Source: Ramlibacter albus
Lineage (GTDB): Bacteria > Pseudomonadota > Gammaproteobacteria > Burkholderiales > Burkholderiaceae_C
Assembly: GCF_014297445.1 (NCBI RefSeq)
Contig: NZ_JACORU010000004.1
Coordinates: forward strand, 310,001-374,000
Length of the DNA stretch: 64,000 nucleotides
Direction of reading: 5' to 3'
Position 1 is the stretch's first letter. Every line of letters starts with the position of its first letter. Below, piece after piece: positions 26,351 through 35,311 of this stretch. A program made the translations under genes and the position numbers. The notes beneath the pieces are model-generated. The model worked only from the letters and a program-made list of their open reading frames with translations. It did no database searches and had not been told where the DNA came from.

Positions 26351-26390
26351 ATGAGATTCTATGCGCTTCTATCCGCTTCTATCCGCATCC
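26351..26390. repeat. Tandem 10-base repeat at the Fic-gene breakpoint
   Basis: Four consecutive decamers of the form AT(G/C)CGCTTCT (atgagattct, atgcgcttct, atccgcttct, atccgcatcc) begin exactly where the Fic homology stops. The two middle copies differ at one base. It is not coding. It may be a replication-slippage or recombination scar. Confidence 0.6.
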
Positions 26391-26418
26391 AGCATGCGCA
26401 TAGGAGCCGGCTCCTGCC

Positions 26419-27054
26419 TCAGGAAGGCTTCAGCAGCACCACCACCGCCCCCGCGCCCCCCTCGTCCCCCCGCGCCTGCACGAACGCGAGCACCTCGTTC
26501 TTCTGCACCAGCCAGCTGTGCACGCGCCCCTTGAGCACGGGCGTCTTGCCGGGTGAGCCGAGGCCCTTGCCGTGCACGACGCGCACGCAGCGCAGGCCCT
26601 GCTTGTGCGACTCGCGGATGAAGGCGCCGAGCGCGTCGCGGGCCTCTTCGCGGCGCAGGCCGTGCAGGTCGATCTCCGCCTGGATGGTCCACTCGCCACG
26701 CCTGAGCTTGCGCGTGACGTCCATGCCGATGCCGGGGCGGCGGAAGCTCAGCGCGTCGTCCACGTCGAGCAGCGTGGCCGCGTCGAACTCGTCGCTGATC
26801 GACTCCTGCAGTACGCGCTGCTCGTCGAGCTGGCGCTGCACCGGGATCGGCGCCGGCGGGTCGAGCGACAGGTTCGCGCGGCCATGCGCGCGCAGCGGCT
26901 GCACCTGGCCCGCGGCACGCTGGAAGAGGTTCTTCTCCGCATGCGCCTTGCGCTCGGCCTCCTTGCGCCGCGCCTCGGCCTCCTGCCGGTGCTTCTGCTG
27001 CTCTTCCAGCTGCGCGCGGACCGACTTCAGGTCCTGCAGCGACTTGAATTTCAC
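26419..27054 (-). CDS. Smr/MutS2-type endonuclease domain protein
   Basis: A 211-residue protein whose C-terminal 85 residues form a Smr domain: [18 protein letters not shown], then [19 protein letters not shown] and [11 protein letters not shown], with the DLHG and HGKG motifs of the nuclease site. The N-terminal part is a charged coiled coil ([27 protein letters not shown], quoted in part), typical of proteobacterial YdaL/SmrB-like proteins that act on nucleic acid or stalled ribosomes. The start is GTG 27054, giving a 4-base GTGA overlap with the upstream radC stop. A 14-base palindrome (26402-26415) right after the stop could form a weak hairpin. Confidence 0.88.
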   Translation of the reverse strand: MKFKSLQDLKSVRAQLEEQQKHRQEAEARRKEAERKAHAEKNLFQRAAGQVQPLRAHGRANLSLDPPAPIPVQRQLDEQRVLQESISDEFDAATLLDVDDALSFRRPGIGMDVTRKLRRGEWTIQAEIDLHGLRREEARDALGAFIRESHKQGLRCVRVVHGKGLGSPGKTPVLKGRVHSWLVQKNEVLAFVQARGDEGGAGAVVVLLKPS

Positions 27055-27728
27055 AGGTACCCCCGCTCCGCCATCGACGTCGCCTTGCCCTGCGCGACGA
27101 TCACGTGGTCCGCGACCCGGACATCCACCAGTGCCAGCGCGGACTTGAGCGCCTGCGTGAGCGCCTCGTCCGCGCGCGAGGGCTGCACCGTACCGCTCGG
27201 GTGGTTGTGCGCGAGCACCACCGACGCGGCGTGGTGGTGCAGGGCGCGCAGGACGACTTCTCGCGGGTACACGCTGGTGTGGGTCAGCGTGCCGCTGAAG
27301 AGTTCCTCCATCGCGATCATCCGGTGCTGCGTGTCGAGGAACACCACCGCGAACACCTCGTGCTGGCGATGGGCCAGGTGCGCCTGCAGGAAATTGCGGA
27401 TGTCGCCGGGCGAGGCGAACACTTCGCGCTGCTTCAACTGCTGGGCCAGCGCGCGCCGCGCGAGCTCCATCACGGCGACGAGCTCGGCGCGCTTGGCGGT
27501 ACCGCCCAGGCCATGCACCTGCTTCAGGTCGTCCGCGCGCGCATGCAGCAGGCCGCTCAGGCCGTCGAAGCGCCGGAGCACGTCCTCGGCCATCTGCAGC
27601 ACGCCGCGCCGGGCCGTGCCGGTGCGCAGCAGCAGTGCGAGCAACTCGGTGTCCGAGAGCGCGGCCGCGCCCCGCGCGAGCAGTTTCTCGCGCGGCTGGG
27701 CATCGGCCGGCAGGTCCTTCAGGGGCAT
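27051..27728 (-). CDS. radC: RadC-family JAB/MPN protein
   Basis: A 225-residue cytoplasmic protein. The N-terminal UPF0758 helix-hairpin-helix segment ([20 protein letters not shown]) is followed by a JAMM/MPN domain with zinc-site motif [18 protein letters not shown]. Once linked to DNA repair, its enzymatic function remains unproven. Length and domain order are standard. It starts at ATG 27728 ([17 protein letters not shown]), with no obvious ribosome site, and is co-transcribed with the Smr gene through a GTGA overlap. It is divergent from slpA. Confidence 0.93.
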   Translation of the reverse strand: MPLKDLPADAQPREKLLARGAAALSDTELLALLLRTGTARRGVLQMAEDVLRRFDGLSGLLHARADDLKQVHGLGGTAKRAELVAVMELARRALAQQLKQREVFASPGDIRNFLQAHLAHRQHEVFAVVFLDTQHRMIAMEELFSGTLTHTSVYPREVVLRALHHHAASVVLAHNHPSGTVQPSRADEALTQALKSALALVDVRVADHVIVAQGKATSMAERGYL

Positions 27729-27804
27729 GGGGAGGGGCTTTGCGCGGGCTCAACCCGTTGGCGGGCCGGGCTTTTTACAATGGGGCCATCTTATCGGGAC
27801 TCCC

Positions 27805-28257
27805 ATGCCTTCCACCTTGCCCCGCGTCCAGGCGGGCTCCTTCCTCACGCTGCATTACCGCCTGGCCGGCCCCGGTGGCGACATCATCAACACCTTCCAC
27901 GAGAAACCCGCCACGCTCACGCTCGGCAGCGGCGAGCTGTCGCCCGCCGTCGAGCAGCGCCTCGTCGGGCTGGAGGAGGGCGAACACGTCACGTTCAACC
28001 TGCCCGCGGGCGAGGCGTTCGGCGCACGCAACCCGGAGATGGTGCAGTGGGTCGGGCGCAAGCTGCTGCGCCAGATGGGCGACCCCGACGAGCAGTACGC
28101 GGTGGGCGAGGTGGTGCAGTTCACCGCGCCCGACGGCAAGGGCCAGTATGCTGGCGCCGTGCAGAAACTCGCCGAGGACGCCGTGCTGTTCGACTTCAAC
28201 CATCCACTCGCAGGGCAGCCCGTGACGTTCGAAGTGCACGTCATCGGGGTGTTGTGA
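27805..28257 (+). CDS. slpA: FKBP-type peptidyl-prolyl isomerase SlpA (FkpB)
   Basis: A 150-residue cytoplasmic FKBP-fold isomerase of the SlyD/SlpA type (FLTLHYRL at the start; [39 protein letters not shown] in the inserted flap). It lacks the histidine-rich metal tail of SlyD, which separates it from that paralogue. The linkage to ispH, whose GTG start overlaps the slpA stop, is the standard proteobacterial arrangement. A TACAAT hexamer (27776-27781) may be the -10, leaving about 17-20 bases of leader. Confidence 0.93.
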   Translation: MPSTLPRVQAGSFLTLHYRLAGPGGDIINTFHEKPATLTLGSGELSPAVEQRLVGLEEGEHVTFNLPAGEAFGARNPEMVQWVGRKLLRQMGDPDEQYAVGEVVQFTAPDGKGQYAGAVQKLAEDAVLFDFNHPLAGQPVTFEVHVIGVL

Positions 28258-29192
28258 CGGTGGAAGAAGTCATTCTGGCCGAGCCCCGGGGCTTTTGCGC
28301 CGGGGTCGACAGGGCCATCGACATCGTCGAGCGGGCGCTGGCGAAGTTCGGCGCGCCGATCTACGTGCGCCACGAGATCGTGCACAACACCTTCGTGGTC
28401 AACGACCTCAAGGCCAAGGGCGCGATCTTCATCGAGGAGCTCTCCGACGTGCCGCCGGGCGCCACGCTCGTGTTCTCCGCGCACGGCGTGAGCAAGGCGG
28501 TGCAGGAAGAAGCCGAGCAGCGGGGCTTCCGGATCTTCGACGCCACCTGCCCGCTCGTGAGCAAGGTGCACGTCGAGGTGGCCAAGCTCGCGAAGGAGGG
28601 CTACGAGTTCATCATGATCGGCCACAAGGGCCACCCCGAAGTGGAAGGCACGATGGGCCAGCTGGACCATGGCATCCACCTCGTGGAGGACGTGGCAGAC
28701 GTCGCTCGCGTCTCGCCGCTGCAGACGGAAAAGCTTGCCGTCGTGACGCAGACGACGCTGTCCGTGGACGACGCGGCCGAGATCACCGCGGCCGTGCGCG
28801 CGCGCTTCCCGAGCATCCGCGAGCCGAAGCAGCAGGACATCTGTTACGCGACGCAGAACCGGCAGGACGCGGTCAAGCTGATGTCGCGCGAGGTGGACGT
28901 GATGATCGTGGTGGGCAGCCCCACCAGCTCCAACAGCAACCGCCTCGCGGAGCTCGCGCGCAAGCTGGGCGTTCCGGCGTACATGGTCGACAGCCCGGCC
29001 GAGCTCAAGCCCGAATGGATCGAGGGCAAGTCGCGCGTGGGCCTCACGGCCGGCGCGTCGGCGCCCGAGGTGCTGGTCAAGGAAGTCATCGACCGCATCA
29101 AGGCGCAGGGCGCGGTCGCCGTGCGCAAGATGGACGGCATCGTGGAGACGGTGAAGTTTCCGCTGCCGAAAGGGCTTAAGCTGGAGGGGTGA
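28254..29192 (+). CDS. ispH: 4-hydroxy-3-methylbut-2-enyl diphosphate reductase
   Basis: A 312-residue [4Fe-4S] enzyme catalysing the last step of the MEP isoprenoid pathway, making IPP and DMAPP. The three cluster cysteines are Cys15 ([10 protein letters not shown]), Cys99 ([11 protein letters not shown]) and Cys197 ([10 protein letters not shown]), with the expected spacing. The substrate-binding [17 protein letters not shown] and [10 protein letters not shown] motifs are all present. The start is GTG 28254 in a GTGA overlap with slpA (a second GTG lies two codons later). The downstream dehydratase gene also begins in a GTGA overlap. Confidence 0.96.
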   Translation: MTVEEVILAEPRGFCAGVDRAIDIVERALAKFGAPIYVRHEIVHNTFVVNDLKAKGAIFIEELSDVPPGATLVFSAHGVSKAVQEEAEQRGFRIFDATCPLVSKVHVEVAKLAKEGYEFIMIGHKGHPEVEGTMGQLDHGIHLVEDVADVARVSPLQTEKLAVVTQTTLSVDDAAEITAAVRARFPSIREPKQQDICYATQNRQDAVKLMSREVDVMIVVGSPTSSNSNRLAELARKLGVPAYMVDSPAELKPEWIEGKSRVGLTAGASAPEVLVKEVIDRIKAQGAVAVRKMDGIVETVKFPLPKGLKLEG

Positions 29193-30130
29193 ACCCTTCG
29201 CTGATTGCCGAAGCTGCTGCGCTGGCTGAACAGCGCGCACCCGATTTCATCCGGCGCACGCCCTTGTGGAAGATGCCTGGCGCGTCGGTCGGTATCGACT
29301 GCGCCGAGGTGTGGCTCAAGCTCGAGCACCTGCAGACATCCGGCAGCTTCAAGGCGCGAGGCATGCTCAACCGGCTGCTGGCCAACCCCATTCCTTCCGC
29401 GGGCGTGATCGTCGCATCGGGCGGCAACGCCGGCATCGCCACGGCCGCGGCAGCCAAGGCGCTCGGCGTGAAGTGCGAGGTGTTCGTGCCCACGCTGTCC
29501 AGCCCGTCCAAGCAGGCCAAGCTGCGCCAGCTGGGCGCGCAGCTCGTCGTCACCGGCGCGGTGTACGCCGAAGCGCTCGAGGCGTGCCTCGCGCGCCAGA
29601 AGGAAACCGGCGCGTTGCTCACGCACGCGTACGACCAGCCGGAAGTGGTGGCCGGCGCCGGCACGCTCGCGAAGGAAGTCGAGGAGCAGGGCGGCGGTGC
29701 GCCTGACAGCGTGCTCGTGAGCGTCGGCGGCGGCGGGCTCATCGCCGGCGTGGCATCGTGGTTCGAGCAGCGCGCACGCGTGGTCGCCCTCGAGCCCGAA
29801 CTGGCCCCGACGCTGCATTGCGCGCGCGAAAAGGGCGAGCCCGTCGACGTGCCCGTGAGCGGCATCGCGGCGGATTCGCTGGGTGCGAAGCGCATCGGTT
29901 CGATCGCGTGGGAGATCGCATCGCGGCACGTCGCCGAGGCGCTGTTGCTGCCCGACGCCGCCATCCGTGAAGCGCAGCTGTGGCTGTGGAAGCAGATGAA
30001 GCTGGCCGTGGAGCCCGCGGCTGCGCTGCCGCTGGCCGCGCTTCACACCGGCGCGTACAAGCCTGCGCGCGACGAGACGGTGTGCCTCATCGTCTGCGGC
30101 GCCAACCTCGACCCGGCCACGCTGGCCTGA
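29189..30130 (+). CDS. PLP-dependent serine/threonine dehydratase-family enzyme
   Basis: A 313-residue fold-type II PLP enzyme. The cofactor lysine is Lys55 in TSGSFKARG, the substrate loop is SGGNAGIA, and the phosphate loop is [10 protein letters not shown]. It has no C-terminal ACT domain, so it is of the short catabolic or racemase-like type rather than biosynthetic IlvA. The usual Asn-His of the substrate loop (SGGNHA) is Asn-Ala here, so the exact substrate is uncertain; threonine/serine deamination or hydroxyaspartate dehydration are possible. The start is GTG 29189, overlapping the ispH stop. Confidence 0.85.
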   Translation: MNPSLIAEAAALAEQRAPDFIRRTPLWKMPGASVGIDCAEVWLKLEHLQTSGSFKARGMLNRLLANPIPSAGVIVASGGNAGIATAAAAKALGVKCEVFVPTLSSPSKQAKLRQLGAQLVVTGAVYAEALEACLARQKETGALLTHAYDQPEVVAGAGTLAKEVEEQGGGAPDSVLVSVGGGGLIAGVASWFEQRARVVALEPELAPTLHCAREKGEPVDVPVSGIAADSLGAKRIGSIAWEIASRHVAEALLLPDAAIREAQLWLWKQMKLAVEPAAALPLAALHTGAYKPARDETVCLIVCGANLDPATLA

Positions 30131-30142
30131 ACGAACGAAGCG

Positions 30143-31870
30143 GTGGCCGAACCGGCGGGAACCCTCACGCTCGACGAAGCCGCGGCGCGGCGGCTGCTGC
30201 TGGTGCAGGCCATCGAAACCGCGGACGTGCACGGGCGCATCCTGCACGGCGCGGAACGCGAGCGCATCGAGGAAGAGGCGTGGCGCGCCGCACCCGAATC
30301 GGCGCGCTACCTGCAGGAGCGCGCGCGGCGCGTGCTTGACCTGGTGACACCGCGCGAGTCGCGCATCGCGGCGCTGGAGCAGGCGCATGCCGCCCAGCCG
30401 ATGCTCACGTGGCTGCTGCCGCTGGCCGGCTTCTGCTTCGGCGCGGCGCTGGACCGCATCGGCAACCCGCAGCACGTGAACATGCTGTCGCCGCCGCTGC
30501 TGCTGTTCCTGGCGTGGAACATCGCCGTGTACGTCGCGCTCGCGGCGGCGCCGCTGCTGCATCGCAGCCGCAGCGACCCGCCGCCGACGGCGGGCTTCCT
30601 CGGGCGCTGGATCGCGCGCTGGCCGCACGAGGGGCAACGCGTGCGCGGCAGCTTGCGCTCGTCCATCGCCGCGACATTCCGAATGCTCTGGTGGCGCGTG
30701 GCGGGCCAGGTGGAGACCTGGCGCTTGCAGCAGGTGCTGCATGCGTCCGCAGCGGCGTGGGCTCTCGGCGTCGCGGTTTCGATCGTCGTCGGCGGCCTCG
30801 TGCGCGAGTACCGCGTGGGCTGGGAAAGCACGCTGCTCGACCTGCCGCAGGTTCACGCCTTCCTGCGCGCGCTGTTCGCGCCCGTCGTCGCGTTGCTGCC
30901 GCTCGACGGCTTCACGGTCGCGGACCTCGAGCGCATGCACTTCCGCTCGGGCGTGCAGGTGGCGCGCGCGGAGGCGCGGCACTGGGTGGCGCTGTATGTG
31001 GGCTTGCTCTTCATCGTGGTGATGCTGCCGCGCGCGGCGCTCGCGTTCTACGCGCGCTGGCGTGCGCGCCGGGCGGCCCATCGGATCGTGGTGGATCTTC
31101 GCGACCCGTATTTCGTGACGGTGCTCTCGCGCGTGGGCGTGCGGTGCCTCGCGCAGTTCCTGCTGCAGGCCGCGCGCGATGCCGAGGAAGTGAAGACCGC
31201 GCCTTTCTCCGTGCGACGGTTGATCAGCAGCAGCGAACGCGACGCGAACCTGCAGGCGCGCGAGGAGGCCATGGCTGCGTTGCTGCAGCGAGTCGAGCAA
31301 GGCCTGGGCGCGACGATGGGCGAAATCGCGCAGCTGCATGGGCGCGAGCCGCCGGCCGCCGCGTCGACGGCGGTCTCGCGCGACTTCATCGTGCACGACC
31401 CCGTCGATGCGCCGCAAGCCGGCGTCGCGGGCGCGGCCGCGGGCGTCGCCGCGGGTGCACTTGCGGGTGCGAAGGTCGACCTGCTGAGCGGCGGCCTCAC
31501 GATGGGCGCCGCGACCTTGCTGGGTGCGTTGATCGGCGGCACCGGCGCGTTGACAGCGGCACGCTGGATGAACCGCACTTCGCCGCAAGGCAAGTCCATG
31601 GTCCAGCTCGGCGACGAGATGCTGGCCGCGCTCACGGCCGATGCGTTGCTCGCGTACGCGGGCCTCACGCATGTGCTTCCCGCCACCGCGCGCGAACTCG
31701 CGACAACGCTTGTGGCATCCGATCCCGAGCGCTACGCGCCGCTGTGGGCACGCGCACGGCAAGGCGATGGCGACGACGTCGCGGCGGACCTCACGGACCG
31801 CTTGCAAGCGGACCTCGCCGAGCTGAAAAGCCGCCTCGAAGCCGCTTCAGCGCCTATACTGTATGGGTGA
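30143..31870 (+). CDS. DUF2868 membrane protein with a DUF3482-C-like extension
   Basis: A 575-residue membrane protein. Residues 1-80 are cytoplasmic and helical (LTLDEAAARRLLLVQAIETAD). Membrane segments follow at about 90-105, 112-130, 203-220, 245-255 and 285-305, matching DUF2868. From about residue 340 the sequence changes to a helical region and then a Gly/Ala-rich hydrophobic stretch (VDLLSGGLTMGAATLLGALI). That stretch resembles the C-terminus of DUF3482 proteins, which normally follow DUF2868 as a separate GTPase gene; no P-loop is present here. The start is ATG 30143. The last bases overlap the umuD start and its LexA box. Function is unknown. Confidence 0.72.
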   Translation: MAEPAGTLTLDEAAARRLLLVQAIETADVHGRILHGAERERIEEEAWRAAPESARYLQERARRVLDLVTPRESRIAALEQAHAAQPMLTWLLPLAGFCFGAALDRIGNPQHVNMLSPPLLLFLAWNIAVYVALAAAPLLHRSRSDPPPTAGFLGRWIARWPHEGQRVRGSLRSSIAATFRMLWWRVAGQVETWRLQQVLHASAAAWALGVAVSIVVGGLVREYRVGWESTLLDLPQVHAFLRALFAPVVALLPLDGFTVADLERMHFRSGVQVARAEARHWVALYVGLLFIVVMLPRAALAFYARWRARRAAHRIVVDLRDPYFVTVLSRVGVRCLAQFLLQAARDAEEVKTAPFSVRRLISSSERDANLQAREEAMAALLQRVEQGLGATMGEIAQLHGREPPAAASTAVSRDFIVHDPVDAPQAGVAGAAAGVAAGALAGAKVDLLSGGLTMGAATLLGALIGGTGALTAARWMNRTSPQGKSMVQLGDEMLAALTADALLAYAGLTHVLPATARELATTLVASDPERYAPLWARARQGDGDDVAADLTDRLQADLAELKSRLEAASAPILYG

Positions 31871-31876
31871 CCAGTA
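31857..31876 (+). promoter_or_regulatory. LexA (SOS) box at umuDC
   Basis: TACTGTATGGGTGACCAGTA fits the CTG-N10-CAG rule with extended TACTG/CAGTA arms, the LexA consensus of E. coli-type proteobacteria. It overlaps the likely -10 hexamer TATACT (31855-31860) and extends over the GTG start of umuD at 31867. LexA bound here would block RNA polymerase directly. Confidence 0.85.
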
Positions 31877-32310
31877 GTTCCGCTCACGCCTTGTGGCCCT
31901 TCGTTGCCGGGCCGCCGCTGCCCCTGCCGATGGTGCAGGGCACGGTCCGCGCAGGCTTCCCGTCGCCGGCCGACGACTTCAGCGTCAAGCGCCACGACCT
32001 CAACGAGCTGCTCATCACGCACCCCAGCGCCACGTTCTTCTGGCGCGTGCGCGGCACCTCGATGCTCGCCGCCGGCATCGCCGACGGCGACATCCTCGTC
32101 GTCAACCGCGCGCTGGTGCCGCACCACGGCGACATCGTGGTGGCGGAGGTGGACAACGACTTCACCGTGAAGTACCTGCACAAGCGCGCCGGGCGCGTGA
32201 AGCTGCGTGCGGCGGACCCTACATTCCCCGATATCGTGTTCGAGGACGCGGAGGCGCAGCGGCTCGTGGTCGTGGGTGTCGTGACGTCCACCATCAAGCG
32301 CTTCCGTTGA
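31867..32310 (+). CDS. umuD: UmuD-like S24 autopeptidase (DNA polymerase V subunit)
   Basis: A 147-residue LexA-fold serine/lysine self-cleaving protein. The catalytic pair is Ser65 (RGTSML) and Lys102 (FTVKYL). The predicted cleavage site is Ala29-Gly30 (VRAGFPSP), where E. coli has Cys-Gly. Spacing from Gly30 to Ser65 (35) and from Ser65 to Lys102 (37) equals E. coli UmuD. RecA-stimulated cleavage would yield UmuD' for the translesion polymerase. The start is GTG 31867, overlapping the upstream stop; the -10 TATACT ends 6 bases before it, so the message is probably leaderless. It is paired with umuC, 4 bases downstream. Confidence 0.93.
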   Translation: MTSSSAHALWPFVAGPPLPLPMVQGTVRAGFPSPADDFSVKRHDLNELLITHPSATFFWRVRGTSMLAAGIADGDILVVNRALVPHHGDIVVAEVDNDFTVKYLHKRAGRVKLRAADPTFPDIVFEDAEAQRLVVVGVVTSTIKRFR

Positions 32311-32314
32311 AGCC

Positions 32315-33625
32315 ATGTACGCGCTGCTGGACGGCAACAACTTCTACGTGAGCTGCGAGCGCGTGTTCCGCCCCAGCCTGCGCGGGCGGCCGGTGATCGT
32401 GCTCTCCAACAACGACGGCTGCGCGATCGCGCGCAGCAACGAGGCCAAGGCACTGGGCATCGCGATGGCGGAGCCGTGGCCGTACATCAAGCGCAGGCTG
32501 CCGGACGCCGGCATCGTCGCGCTCTCGGCCAACTTCACGCTCTACGGCGACATGAGCAACCGCATGATGGCGATCGCGGCGGGGCTCGGGCCTTCGCAGG
32601 AGATCTACTCCATCGACGAATGCTTCATCGATGTGACGGGCGTGCCGGGCGATCTCGTCGCGCGCGCCCACAAGGTCCGCGAGCGCATCGCGCACTGGAT
32701 CGGCGTGCCGTGCGGCATCGGCATTGCGCCGACCAAGACGCTGGCGAAGTTCGCGAACCATGTGGCCAAGGAAGCCGATCGGAAGCCGGGCGCGCCCTAC
32801 CCGGCGCACCTTGCGCAAGTGTGCAACCTCGCCGCCGTGCCGCAGGACGAACTCGAATCCTTCTTCGAAGCCACCGAAGCTCGCGAGGTGTGGGGCATCG
32901 GCCGCCAGATTTCGAAGCAGCTCGAAGCCGAAGGGGTGCGCACGATGCTGGACCTCGTGCGCATGGACCCGGTGGTCGCGCGGCGGCGCTTCAGCGTCGT
33001 GGTGGAACGCACCGTGCGCGAGCTGCAGGGCACGCCCTGCATGGCCTTCGAAGACCAGCCCGCGCCGCGCAAGCAGGTGGCGTGCACGCGCGCTTTCGGC
33101 GACCCGGTCACCACGCTCGCGCCGCTGGAAGAAGCCGTGAGCGAGTACGCCACGCGCGCGGCCTTCAAGCTGCGCCAGGACGGCAGCGTCGCGGCCGAGG
33201 TGCTGGTGTTCGTGCACACCAATCCCTTCCGCACGCACGAGAAGCAGTACGCGCGTTCGGCGACCGTGCCGCTGCGCCGGCCGACGGCGGACACGGCGGC
33301 GATCGTGCAATCCGCGTTGCGCGGGTTGCGCGAAATCTTCCGGCCCGGCTTCCGCATCCACAAGGCCGGCGTGATGCTGCTGGACCTGCGCGATGCGCAC
33401 GTGGAGCAGGGCGAGCTCGACCTGGAGGACGACGCGCCCGACGAGCCGCGCGTGCGCAAGCTCGGCGCCGCCATGGACCGCATCAACGACCGCTTCGGCC
33501 GCGGCACGCTGCAGCTCGCGGCGGCCGGCGTCGGCGGCGACGCGCGGTCGTGGACGATGAAGCAGCAATGGCGCACGCCGCAATACACCACCAACTGGGC
33601 GCACCTGCCCGTGGCGCACGCGTGA
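32315..33625 (+). CDS. umuC: DNA polymerase V catalytic subunit UmuC (Y family)
   Basis: A 436-residue error-prone translesion polymerase. N-terminal YALLDGNNFYVSCERVF contributes the first metal site and YSIDECFID the acidic pair. The helix-hairpin-helix region (EVWGIGRQISKQLEAEGV) and the little-finger domain (VACTRAFGDPVTTLAPLEEAV) follow, and the UmuC-type C-terminal extension ends WAHLPVAHA. Length is normal for UmuC rather than DinB. It is transcribed with umuD under the LexA box at 31857-31876. Confidence 0.95.
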   Translation: MYALLDGNNFYVSCERVFRPSLRGRPVIVLSNNDGCAIARSNEAKALGIAMAEPWPYIKRRLPDAGIVALSANFTLYGDMSNRMMAIAAGLGPSQEIYSIDECFIDVTGVPGDLVARAHKVRERIAHWIGVPCGIGIAPTKTLAKFANHVAKEADRKPGAPYPAHLAQVCNLAAVPQDELESFFEATEAREVWGIGRQISKQLEAEGVRTMLDLVRMDPVVARRRFSVVVERTVRELQGTPCMAFEDQPAPRKQVACTRAFGDPVTTLAPLEEAVSEYATRAAFKLRQDGSVAAEVLVFVHTNPFRTHEKQYARSATVPLRRPTADTAAIVQSALRGLREIFRPGFRIHKAGVMLLDLRDAHVEQGELDLEDDAPDEPRVRKLGAAMDRINDRFGRGTLQLAAAGVGGDARSWTMKQQWRTPQYTTNWAHLPVAHA

Positions 33626-33652
33626 GGCGCAGCGTGTATTCTTCGGCTCCTC

Positions 33653-34159
33653 ATGGCCACCTCGCGCATCTACCTGCGTCACCCCGCGGCGGCGGACCAG
33701 CGCGAGTTCCTCGCGCGCGTGCAGGCCAGCCGCAAGCTGCACGGCGCCTGGGTGGCGGCGCCGGACACGCCGGCGAAGTACCGCATGTTCCTGCGGCGCT
33801 GCGCGGACCCGGCGAGCTGCACGTGGTTCGTCTGCCGCAAGGACACGAACGAGATCGCCGGGCTCGTCAACGTCTCCAACATCGTGCGCGGCCTGTTCCA
33901 GAGCGCCTACCTCGGCTACTACGCGTTCGCGGGCTTCGAGGGGCAGGGGCTGATGAAGGAAGGGCTGCGCGCCGTGGTGCGCGATGCGTTCACGCGCATG
34001 AAGCTGCACCGCCTCGAAGCCAACATCCAGCCCGGCAATGCCGCGTCGATCGCGCTCGCGCGCGGCTGCGGCTTCGCGCTGGAAGGCTACTCGCCGCGCT
34101 ACCTCAAGATAGCCGGGCGCTGGCGCGACCACGAGCGCTGGGCCATCCTCGCGTCCTGA
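33653..34159 (+). CDS. GNAT-family N-acetyltransferase (RimJ/RimL-like)
   Basis: A 168-residue acetyltransferase. The acetyl-CoA pyrophosphate loop is YYAFAGFEGQGLMKEGLRAV, and the LHRLEANIQPGNAASIALARGCGF segment (quoted as a motif) is diagnostic for the RimJ/RimL/SpeG branch that modifies protein N-termini or small amines. The substrate cannot be deduced. It follows umuC by 27 bases but has its own -10-like TATTCT (33637-33642), so SOS co-regulation is uncertain. Confidence 0.87.
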   Translation: MATSRIYLRHPAAADQREFLARVQASRKLHGAWVAAPDTPAKYRMFLRRCADPASCTWFVCRKDTNEIAGLVNVSNIVRGLFQSAYLGYYAFAGFEGQGLMKEGLRAVVRDAFTRMKLHRLEANIQPGNAASIALARGCGFALEGYSPRYLKIAGRWRDHERWAILAS

Positions 34160-34176
34160 CCTGAAGGGAGAACGCC

Positions 34177-34836
34177 ATGCCTGAAACGCCACCCGAGATC
34201 TTCACGCTGTACGGCACGCAGGGCTCCGGCTCCGCCGCCGCCGAAGTCGCGCTGCGAGTCTGCGGCGCGCAGTACCTCAAGGTGCATGCGTCGAGCTGGG
34301 AGAAGGATTCCGCGGTCGAGGAGCTGTCACGCGTGAACCCGCTCAAGCAGATCCCCACGGTCGTGTTCCCCGACGGCAGCGTGATGTCCGAAAGCGCCGC
34401 GATCCTCATCCAGCTGGGGCTGCTGTATCCCGACACGGGCCTGCTGCCGAACGACGCTGCGGCGCGTGCGCGCGTGCTGCGAGGGCTGGTGTTCATCGCC
34501 GCCAACTGCTACAGCGCGATCAGCATCGGCGACTACCCCGAGCGCTGGACCACGGATACAGCGCAAACCGCGCTGGATGCCATCCGCGCCGGCACGCGCC
34601 AGCAGCTGTATCGCCACTGGGAAATCTTCGCGGACCTCTTCGACGGCAACGGCGAATACCTCGGCGGCGAGTTCGCCGGTGCGCTGGACTACCTCGCGGC
34701 GGTGGTCACGCGCTGGTCCGGCACGCGGCAGCACCTGCAGCAGCACCGGCCGGCGTTCTTCGCCACGCTGCAACGCATCGAGGCGCTGCCCACCGTCGCT
34801 GCGGTGTTCGCGGAACACTGGCCGAAGAAGGCCTGA
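34177..34836 (+). CDS. Glutathione S-transferase-family protein
   Basis: A 219-residue GST-fold protein. The thioredoxin-like N-domain has FTLYGTQGSGSAAAEVALRV and the cis-Pro with the glutathione-binding motif (NPLKQIPTVVFPDGSVMSESAAIL, quoted in part). The C-terminal helical domain follows (YLGGEFAGALDYLAAVVTRW). The G-S-G-S stretch at the active-site turn suggests a serine as the thiol-activating residue. It is preceded by an AAGGGAG ribosome site. Specific substrate unknown. Confidence 0.88.
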   Translation: MPETPPEIFTLYGTQGSGSAAAEVALRVCGAQYLKVHASSWEKDSAVEELSRVNPLKQIPTVVFPDGSVMSESAAILIQLGLLYPDTGLLPNDAAARARVLRGLVFIAANCYSAISIGDYPERWTTDTAQTALDAIRAGTRQQLYRHWEIFADLFDGNGEYLGGEFAGALDYLAAVVTRWSGTRQHLQQHRPAFFATLQRIEALPTVAAVFAEHWPKKA

Positions 34837-34846
34837 GGAGATGACG

Positions 34847-35311
34847 ATGAAGCTGCTGGCCCCGCTCCTGGTCGCGGCGCTGCTTGCGGGCTGCGCAAGT
34901 GCACCGCCGCCCACGCCGGTGCCGCTGCCGGCGGCGCAGCGCCTCGCGCAGGCGACGGAAGAAGTGCGCGCCACCGAGATCGCCTTCGCGCGCACGATGG
35001 CCGTGCGCGACCACGCCGCGTTCACGAGCTACCTTGCGGAAGAGACCATCTTCTTCAGCCCGCAGGCGACGCGCGGCAAGAAGGCCGTGGCCGATGCATG
35101 GGCGCGCTTCTACCAGCGCCCGGAAGCACCTTTCTCGTGGGAGCCCGACGACGTGCAGGTGCTGGACTCCGGCAACCTCGCGCTGTCCACGGGCCCGGTG
35201 TACGACCCGAAGGGCACGCTCATCGGCCGCTTCATGTCGATCTGGCGGCAGGAAGCGCCGGGCGTGTGGAAGATCATCTTCGACAAGGGGTGCCAATGTC
35301 CGCTGAAGTGA
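34847..35311 (+). CDS. NTF2-like (DUF4440) lipoprotein
   Basis: A 154-residue lipoprotein (LLVAALLAGC, Cys16) with a single NTF2-like fold. The motifs are ATEIAFARTMAVRDHAAFTSYLAEETIFF and a C-terminal beta-sheet with GRFMSIWRQEAPGVWKIIFDKG (motifs in part). Related DUF4440/SnoaL-like proteins bind small ligands or act as isomerases; no catalytic residues are evident here. ATG 34847 is chosen over ATG 34841 because the GAGGAG ribosome site lies 6 bases before it. Its end overlaps the next gene by 16 bases. Confidence 0.8.
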   Translation: MKLLAPLLVAALLAGCASAPPPTPVPLPAAQRLAQATEEVRATEIAFARTMAVRDHAAFTSYLAEETIFFSPQATRGKKAVADAWARFYQRPEAPFSWEPDDVQVLDSGNLALSTGPVYDPKGTLIGRFMSIWRQEAPGVWKIIFDKGCQCPLK

